In this document: positions 58,810 to 64,000 of the stretch, piece after piece | How positions within the stretch are numbered: position 1 is the first letter of the stretch | Layout: each line of letters begins with the position of its first letter | Assembly (NCBI RefSeq): GCF_000024345.1 | Contig: NC_013729.1 | Span: forward strand, 4,588,001 to 4,652,000 | DNA: 64,000 nucleotides | Direction: 5' to 3' | Origin: Kribbella flavida DSM 17836 | Lineage (GTDB): Bacteria; Actinomycetota; Actinomycetes; Propionibacteriales; Kribbellaceae | Made by a program: the position numbers and the translations under genes | Notes under the pieces: model-generated | Told to the model about the DNA's origin: nothing | Database searches by the model: none | What the model saw: the letters and a program-made list of their open reading frames with translations, nothing else

Positions 58810-59613
58810 GTGATCGTGATAACCGGCGCTACCGGCAACATCGGCCGTTCCCTCGTGCAGGCCCTTGTCACCGCGGGCGAGCCGGCGACGGCCGTTTCCC
58901 GCAAGGAAGCGGCCTTTCCCGCCGGCGTCCGCCACCAGAGGACGGACTTCACCGAACCTGGCAGCCTCGACCTGACCGGTGCCAAGGCCCTCTTTCTTGT
59001 CCCGCCCGGCGGTTGGTACGACGCGGCCGGCATCCTCGAAGCCGCGCGCGCAAACGGCGTACGGCGGGTCGTCCTGGTGTCCTCCCAGGGCGTCGGGACC
59101 AAGCGTCACCCGGCGATTCTCGAACAGGCCGTACAGGACTCCGGCCTGGAGTGGACCGTACTGCGGCCCTCCGGCTTCCACAGCAACACCTTCGCGTGGA
59201 GCCAGTCGGTCAGGGAGCAGCGGCTGGTCGAGGCCCCGTTCGGCGACATCTCGCTGCCGGCGATCGACCCGGGCGACATCGCGGACGTGGCCGCAACCGC
59301 TCTCTGCGATCCCGGCCATGCCGGCAAGACGTGGGAACTGACCGGCCCTGCGCCGATTTCGCCGCGGCAGCAGAGCCAGGTGATCGCCGCAGCTTTGGGC
59401 GAGCCGGTGCGATTCGCCGAGCTCAGCCGGGAAGAGGCGCGCGTGCGCCTGCTCCGCTTCATGCCAGAGCACGTTGCGGACAGCACGCTCGGCATTCTCG
59501 GCAGTCCGACCGCGGCCGAGCAGCAGGTCAGCGCCGACGTGGAGCGCGTTCTCGGCCGTCCCGCCCGCCCGTACGCCGACTGGGTCGCGCGGAACATCGC
59601 TGCCTTTCGCTGA
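58810..59613 (+). CDS. NmrA/HSCARG-like NAD(P)-binding oxidoreductase or redox sensor
   Basis: 267 residues. N-terminal nucleotide motif VITGATGNIGRSLVQAL (G-x-x-G-x-x-G), FLVPPGGWYDAAGILEAARANGVRRVVLVSS, and LEWTVLRPSGFHSN, which replaces the classical SDR Tyr-x-x-x-Lys pair, as in atypical SDR a5/NmrA proteins. DIADVAATALCDPGHAGKTWELTGP is the C-terminal domain motif. GTG at 58810 with GGAG. Usual partner of HxlR-type redox/quinone-responsive regulators (for example the ytfG/qorB and hxlR pairs). Probably a quinone or aldehyde response protein. Confidence 0.88.
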   Translation: MIVITGATGNIGRSLVQALVTAGEPATAVSRKEAAFPAGVRHQRTDFTEPGSLDLTGAKALFLVPPGGWYDAAGILEAARANGVRRVVLVSSQGVGTKRHPAILEQAVQDSGLEWTVLRPSGFHSNTFAWSQSVREQRLVEAPFGDISLPAIDPGDIADVAATALCDPGHAGKTWELTGPAPISPRQQSQVIAAALGEPVRFAELSREEARVRLLRFMPEHVADSTLGILGSPTAAEQQVSADVERVLGRPARPYADWVARNIAAFR

Positions 59614-59795
59614 TCCAGGGACCAGTGCCGCTGTCCTCGGCCCAACTGACCGGCTCGACCGCGGCGAACGCCGGGATGGGGACGGCGGGACGTGGGACGG
59701 GGGACGGCGGTTACGGCGGGACGGGGACGGCGGGGACGGCGGACGCCGCTCGGTGGACCGGCGGGGACGGCAGGACGGGCGGGGGACGGCAGATC

Positions 59796-60059
59796 GCGGA
59801 CGGCAGGACGGGCGGGGACGGCAGGACCGCGGACGGCAGGACGGGCGGGGACGGCAGGACCGCGGACGGCAGGACGGGCGGGGACGGCAGGACCGCGGAC
59901 GGCAGGACGGGCGGGGACGGCAGGCCCGCGGACGGCAGGACGGGCGGGGACGGCAGGACCGCGGACGGCAGGACGGGCGGGGACGGCAGGCCCGCGGACG
60001 GCAGGACGGGCGGGGACGGCAGGACCGCGGACGGCAGGACGGGCGGGGACGGCAGGACG
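59796..60059. repeat. 33-bp minisatellite, eight full units
   Basis: Eight consecutive 33-bp units start at 59796, 59829, 59862, 59895, 59928, 59961, 59994 and 60027. They are nearly identical, with a single A/C variation (GCAGGACCGC versus GCAGGCCCGC). After 60059 the array breaks down into GGCAGGACG 9-bp subunits, and degenerate GGGACGG runs precede it from about 59680. It lies between the NmrA-like and EamA genes; all frames through it are open but none looks like a gene. Confidence 0.9.
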
Positions 60060-60209
60060 GCAGGACGGCAGGACGGCAGGACGGGCGGGACAGCAGGCCG
60101 GCGGGAGCCACGCCGGGGGGACGGCGGAACCGGCGGCACGACACTGACGGTTGTCAGCAGTTGCCCAATTGCGGGCAGGATGCGGAAATTGTCGGCGAAG
60201 TACTGCAGG

Positions 60210-61187
60210 ATGTCAGGAGTGAGCACGCTGACGACTCCTGACAAGCCCCCGGTGCGCGCCTGGCTTCCGACCATGATGACGCTGGCCGCGATCTGGGGCT
60301 GCAGTTTTCTCTTCATCTCCGTCGGGGTGCGCGAGCTGCATCCGCTGTACCTCGCGCTCGGGCGGGTGCTGGCCGGGTCCGCGGTGCTGGTGGCCTTCCT
60401 GGTGATCAAGCGCGAGTCGTTGCCGCGCGAGCCGCGGATCTGGGCGCACACGTTCGTGCTGGGCGCGATCGGTTCGGCGATCCCGTGGACGCTGTTCGGG
60501 TACGGCGAGCAGCGCGTTCCTTCGCTGCTGGCCGGGATCTGGAACGGCATCACCCCGCTGATCGTGCTGCCGGTCGCGGTGCTGGTGTTCCGGACCGAGA
60601 AGTTCACCGTGCAGCGGGTGATCGGTCTGCTGGTCGGGTTCGTCGGGATGATGGTCGTGCTCGGCGCCTGGAACCTCCAGGGTGGCGCCGATCTGACCGG
60701 CCAGATCCTGTGCATGGCCGCGGCCGTGTTCTACGGGATCGCGGTGCCGTACCAGAAGCGATTCGTGGCCGGCAGCAAGCTGTCCGGGACCGCGCTCTCC
60801 GCAGGTCTGTTGCTGTGCGCAACCGTGCAGCTCGCGATCGTCGCGCCGATCGCCACCGGTGAGGCGCCGCCGATGCCGTGGACGCTGTCGCCGGAGGTGA
60901 TCGGCAGCGTGCTGGCGCTGGGCGGTCTGGGCAGCGGGGTCGCGTTCGTGCTGAGCATGCGCAACATCCGGCTGATCGGCGCCAGTATGTCGTCGATGGT
61001 GACCTACCTGATGCCGATCTTCGCGATCGCCGTCGGCGTGCTGGTGCTGGACGAGCACCTGACCTGGTACCAGCCGGTCGGCGCACTGGTCGTGCTCACC
61101 GGGGTCGCGGTGTCCCAGGGCATCCTGCGCCGCCCTGTCCGGGCGAGCAAGAAATCCCTCGAGCCCGCCGCCGCGCCAGTCCCGTAA
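60210..61187 (+). CDS. EamA-family (DMT) transporter
   Basis: 325 residues with ten membrane helices in two EamA repeats (about 20-150 and 165-305). Repeat signatures: MTLAAIWGCSFLFISVGVRELHPLYLALGRVLAGS and the second-half QILCMAAAVFYGIAVPYQKRF, ending VTYLMPIFAIAVGVLVLDEHLTWYQPVGALVVLTGVAVSQ. ATG at 60210; a GTG at 60219 or an ATG at 60180 are alternatives. Likely exports amino acids, nucleosides or other small metabolites. Preceded by the minisatellite, which separates it from the NmrA-like gene. Confidence 0.9.
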   Translation: MSGVSTLTTPDKPPVRAWLPTMMTLAAIWGCSFLFISVGVRELHPLYLALGRVLAGSAVLVAFLVIKRESLPREPRIWAHTFVLGAIGSAIPWTLFGYGEQRVPSLLAGIWNGITPLIVLPVAVLVFRTEKFTVQRVIGLLVGFVGMMVVLGAWNLQGGADLTGQILCMAAAVFYGIAVPYQKRFVAGSKLSGTALSAGLLLCATVQLAIVAPIATGEAPPMPWTLSPEVIGSVLALGGLGSGVAFVLSMRNIRLIGASMSSMVTYLMPIFAIAVGVLVLDEHLTWYQPVGALVVLTGVAVSQGILRRPVRASKKSLEPAAAPVP

Positions 61188-61227
61188 GCAAGCCCCGCAG
61201 TGCCGGCGCCCTGGCGTGCCGGCGTTC

Positions 61228-61880
61228 CGCCGGAGATCGCGCTCTCCCCCGTTCTCGACGCGAGCAGCCGGTCAAGCGGCGCCCGACCGCAGCGCGGGCC
61301 GCGTAGAAGTCCCACCGTGAGCGCGTTCCGCGCTGCGGACGTGCGGGCCTGCGGGTGTACGCGCCTTCCGGCAATCCGCCGGGGATCGCGCTCTCCGGCG
61401 TTCCGGCCTCCGGTGTACGGGGCGTGCTGGCGTTCCGGCGTACGCGCGTGCCGGCGTTCGGGTGTACGCGCGTGCGGGTGTTCCGGTGTACGCGCGCGCC
61501 GGCATCCGGGTGTACGCGTGCCAGCGTTCCGATGTACGCGCGTGCGGGCGTTCCGATGTACGCGCGTACGGGCCTTCCGGTGTACGCACGTGCGGGCGTT
61601 CCGGTGTACGGGACTTCCGGCAATCCGCCGGGAATCGCGCTCTCCGGCGTTCCGGCCTTCCGATATACGCGCTGCGGGCGTTCCGGTGTACGCGCGGATC
61701 GCGCTCTCCGGCGTTCCGGCCTCCGATGTACGCGCTGCGGGCGTTCCGGCGTACGCGCGTGCCAGCCTTCCGGCGTACCCGCGTGCGCCTCCTTCCGGCG
61801 TTCCCGCCTTCCAGCGTTCCACCCGAGATCGCGCTCTCCCCCGTCCTCGGCCGAGCGGCCGATCAGGCAGCGCCGACCGG
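61228..61880. repeat. 24-bp minisatellite flanked by ~60-bp direct repeats
   Basis: Regular units of 24 bp (TGTACGCGCGTGCGGGCGTT-type) begin at 61439, 61463, 61487, 61533, 61557 and 61581, with a 22-bp copy at 61511; degenerate copies extend over 61360-61810 and are mixed with longer units containing ATCGCGCTCTCCGGCGTTCC. The edges (61230-61289 and 61820-61879) are imperfect copies of one sequence with shared words GAGATCGCGCTCTCCCCCGT and CAGCCGG/CGGCCGA-TCAxGCxGCGCC. No gene recognised between 61188 and 61885. Confidence 0.8.
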
Positions 61881-61885
61881 CAACG

Positions 61886-62881
61886 TCAGGAGCGTCTGAG
61901 GTTGGGCACGGCGGCGACCACGACCGCGACGAGCGCCAGCAGCGTCCCCGCGACCACCGGGAGCGTGACGTCCTTGTCCGCCGCGGGCAGGAACAGATCG
62001 AGCAGCAGGCTCGCAATGAGTTGGCCGGCGATCGTGCCGAGGCCCAGCACGAACACCCCCACCACCCGAACCACCGAAGCCGCCGCGCTGATGAAGATCA
62101 CGCCGCACGCACCGCCGAGGTACAGCCAGGGCTCGCTGGGCAGCGGGTTCGGCGTCCCGCGTACTGCCAGGTCGACGAGGAAGACGATCAGCAGCGCGGT
62201 GGTGCCGACGACGAAGTTGATCACGCCTGCCGCGACCGCGCCGTACGCGTCGGGCGACGCCGTCCGCGCGACCCGCCCGTTGATCGCCTGCTGGACCGCC
62301 GTGCCGACGCCGGCCAGTGCCGGCAGGATCGCGAGCAACAGGCCGGACGGGTGGTTCAGGCGGTCGGAGACCGCGAGCACGACCGCGAGCAGGGCGACGA
62401 TCGCGCCGACCACCCGCAGCGTCGTGTACGGCTGAGGGCCGGCCGGGCCGAAGCCGAGCCGATCCACCACCAGGCTGCTCACGGCCTGCCCGGCCACCAC
62501 CGCGACGGTGAACACCGCGACCCCGATGACCGCCACGGTGATCGACTGGGTCGCCACCAGGAACGCGCCGGCGATGCCGCCGATGCACTGCCACCAGCGC
62601 AACCCGCCGCCGGCGCCGGTGGACGGCGTACGGACGGTGCGCCAGACGTTGCCGAGCGACTGCCGGATCCGGGGCACGACCGCCGCCGCGACCAGCAGGA
62701 TCACCAGCCCGGAGCCGAACGAGATCAGCGCGGCCGGGATCCCGTCGCCGAGCCGGTTGCCGAGATCACCGTTCAGCCGGGACTGGATCGCGACCAGCAT
62801 GCCGATGCCGAAGGCCGCGGCCAGCCCGATGATCTGGTGCTGCTGGGCGCTGCGGACGGGGCGGGAGTCGGTCGTGGTCAC
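61886..62881 (-). CDS. DMT-superfamily transporter (YdcZ/EamE-like)
   Basis: 331 residues from a GTG at 62881, or 347 from an ATG at 62929. Ten membrane helices arranged as two five-helix YdcZ-type repeats: IIGLAAAFGIGMLVAIQSRLNGDLG with PAALISFGSGLVILLVAAAVV, and LLLAILPALAGVGTAVQQAINGRVA with YGAVAAGVINFVVGTTALLIVFLVDL. The Q-x-x-x-N-G motif (IQSRLNG, VQQAINGR) appears once in each half, which is characteristic. Substrate unknown. A CATGAT box six bases before the GTG would make it leaderless. Unrelated in subgroup to the EamA protein nearby. Confidence 0.87.
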   Translation of the reverse strand: MTTTDSRPVRSAQQHQIIGLAAAFGIGMLVAIQSRLNGDLGNRLGDGIPAALISFGSGLVILLVAAAVVPRIRQSLGNVWRTVRTPSTGAGGGLRWWQCIGGIAGAFLVATQSITVAVIGVAVFTVAVVAGQAVSSLVVDRLGFGPAGPQPYTTLRVVGAIVALLAVVLAVSDRLNHPSGLLLAILPALAGVGTAVQQAINGRVARTASPDAYGAVAAGVINFVVGTTALLIVFLVDLAVRGTPNPLPSEPWLYLGGACGVIFISAAASVVRVVGVFVLGLGTIAGQLIASLLLDLFLPAADKDVTLPVVAGTLLALVAVVVAAVPNLRRS

Positions 62882-62938
62882 CCCTCCATCATGACCGTCG
62901 GGCGTCACGCGCCTGACACCGGTCCGCATCCTGACCCA

Positions 62939-64000
62939 TCAGGTCCGCCGGATCAGCGCCAGGTACATCGCGTCGGTGCCGTGCACGTGCGGCCACAACT
63001 GCACATCCGGCCCGTCCCCCAGCGACGGCACGCCGGGCAGCAGCGCCCGCGCATCCTCGAGCACCGCGTCGGGCCGTCGAGCCAGCACCGCGTCGACCAC
63101 AGCGCGGGTCTCCCCCGGATGCGGCGAGCACGTCACATAGGCGACAACGCCGCCCGGCCGCACCGAAGTGATCGCCGACGCCAGCAACGCCTCCTGCAAC
63201 GGCCGAAGCCCTTCCACGTCCTCCGGCGTACGCCGCCACCGGGCCTCCGGGCGACGCCGCAACGCACCGAGACCGCTGCACGGCACGTCGGCCAGCACCC
63301 GGTCGTACCAGCCGCTCGGCCAGGTCGGCTTCGTGCCGTCACCGATCAGCACCTGGTGATCGCCCGGGATCGCCCGCAGGTTGGACCGGACCAGCTCGGC
63401 CCGGTGCTTCTGCGGCTCGACGGCGGTCAGCACGGCCTCACGCTGGTTGGCCAGCGCAGCGAGCAGCGCGGACTTCCCGCCCGGGCCGGCGCAAAGGTCG
63501 AGCCACTTCGCGTCGCTGCCGTCGAGCGGGGCCGAGGCCAGGGCTGCGGCGACCAGCTGAGAGCCCTCATCCTGCACTCCCGCACGACCGGTCGCGACGG
63601 CCTGGATCCGCCCGGGATCGCCACCGCCCTGCAGAATCGCCGCGTACGGCGACCAGCGGGCGCGGGTGGCACCGGCCTCGACCAGCTCGTCCAGGTCGGA
63701 CAGCCCAGGACGCGCCACCAACGTCACCTTCGGCGGCTCGTTGTCGGCGTCCAGCAGATCCTCGACGGACTCCGCGTCCAGCACCTCGGCGAAGGCCTCG
63801 ACGACCCAGCGCGGGTGCGCCTTCGCGATCGCCAGATAGCCGCCCGGGTCTTCGTCGGGCTTCGGCGCGACCGTCGCGATCCACTGGTCGAGCGTCCGCT
63901 GGCTGATCTTGCGCAGCACCGCGTTCACCAGGCCGCTGCGGCTCTGACCGACCTCGGCCCGGGTCAGGGTGACCATCTCGTTGACCGCCGCGTACGAGTC
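62939..64000 (-). CDS. rsmB: RsmB/NOP-type rRNA m5C methyltransferase (3' part, truncated by window edge)
   Basis: 354 residues are visible; the gene runs past the right edge, which cuts off roughly the N-terminal 100. The visible part starts with the end of the NusB-like RNA-binding domain (DSYAAVNEMVTLTRAEV, LVNAVLRKISQR), then the Rossmann methyltransferase domain: WLDLCAGPGGKSALLAALA (SAM motif I), LIGDGTKPTWP, catalytic-loop Cys in DVPCSGLGALRRRPEARWR and the nucleophilic Cys in YVTCSPHPGETRAVV. Methylates a cytosine in 16S rRNA (C967 in E. coli). In actinobacteria it usually lies beside fmt and rpe. Confidence 0.93.
   Translation of the reverse strand, partial: DSYAAVNEMVTLTRAEVGQSRSGLVNAVLRKISQRTLDQWIATVAPKPDEDPGGYLAIAKAHPRWVVEAFAEVLDAESVEDLLDADNEPPKVTLVARPGLSDLDELVEAGATRARWSPYAAILQGGGDPGRIQAVATGRAGVQDEGSQLVAAALASAPLDGSDAKWLDLCAGPGGKSALLAALANQREAVLTAVEPQKHRAELVRSNLRAIPGDHQVLIGDGTKPTWPSGWYDRVLADVPCSGLGALRRRPEARWRRTPEDVEGLRPLQEALLASAITSVRPGGVVAYVTCSPHPGETRAVVDAVLARRPDAVLEDARALLPGVPSLGDGPDVQLWPHVHGTDAMYLALIRRT

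Noticed and set aside
59692-60147. Gly/Arg/Asp repeat protein reading through the 33-bp minisatellite
   Set aside because: All frames on both strands are open through the array. There is no ribosome binding site, no conserved flanking domain and the product is pure repeat.
61004-61822. Arg/Thr/Pro repeat proteins on the minus strand in the 24-bp array
   Set aside because: Open frames forced by composition and a unit length divisible by three. No start signal, and they overlap the EamA coding region.
1-64000. CRISPR arrays, insertion sequences, integrases or attachment sites
   Set aside because: The repeat arrays lack unique spacers, and no transposase, integrase or Cas motif was found on either strand.

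Overview
The window is about 70% G+C, with GTG starts, dense promoters and many leaderless-looking genes. It looks like a chromosomal stretch of a soil actinobacterium of the Propionibacteriales/Nocardioidaceae-Kribbellaceae type. Kribbella is my best guess, based on the gene families (ThuA/PQQ-type sugar dehydrogenase fusions, CUT2 transport, DUF1996, GH125) and not on a marker gene. No rRNA, tRNA, CRISPR array, phage or insertion sequence was seen. Positions are read by eye; promoter and operator calls are inferences from sequence symmetry and spacing.

Layout. 1-3.7 kb: degenerate repeats, a YciI-like protein, a GNAT acetyltransferase, a MarR regulator and a divergent TPR protein. 3.8-25 kb is the main carbohydrate block. 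A LacI regulator is followed by a secreted GH2-like hydrolase with two CBM32-type domains. A DUF1996 secreted protein is transcribed divergently from the hydrolase, and both promoters carry an AGAGAGCGCTCTCT-type operator just downstream of the -10. Next, on the minus strand, come a sugar phosphate isomerase/epimerase, a 1797-residue ThuA/sugar-dehydrogenase mosaic exoprotein, xylose isomerase, a Gfo/Idh oxidoreductase, a complete CUT2 ABC transporter and its ROK regulator. A Tat-secreted GH71/GH99-like hydrolase diverges from the ROK gene.

25-44 kb: a NarL-type two-component pair with an unusual double kinase, a CPBP protease, a Cys/His-rich unknown, a MarR-epoxide hydrolase operon, a second YciI protein, a large secreted subtilase, an amidohydrolase, a LexA-box-controlled AlkB, an MFS-flavoprotein pair, an orphan kinase, and lldD/lldR (L-lactate oxidation) with two palindromic operators between them.

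44-51 kb: methyltransferase, DUF6069 protein, a kinase with its response regulator, a second unpaired response regulator, an ABC exporter pair and a PIG-L deacetylase. 51-57 kb: a second glycoside block, with GH36-like, ROK and GH125 genes in one operon and a Gfo/Idh dehydrogenase divergent. 57-64 kb: a class V aminotransferase-like protein, a frameshifted HxlR regulator, an NmrA-like protein, an EamA transporter, a second DMT transporter and the 3' part of rsmB, interrupted by 33-bp and 24-bp minisatellites.

Taken together the secreted hydrolases, binding domains, CUT2 importer and intracellular isomerases/dehydrogenases form a glycan or pentose scavenging programme with local LacI and ROK control. 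The octamer GAGAGCGC, the core of the LacI-type operators, is strongly over-represented throughout the window, inside genes as well as between them.
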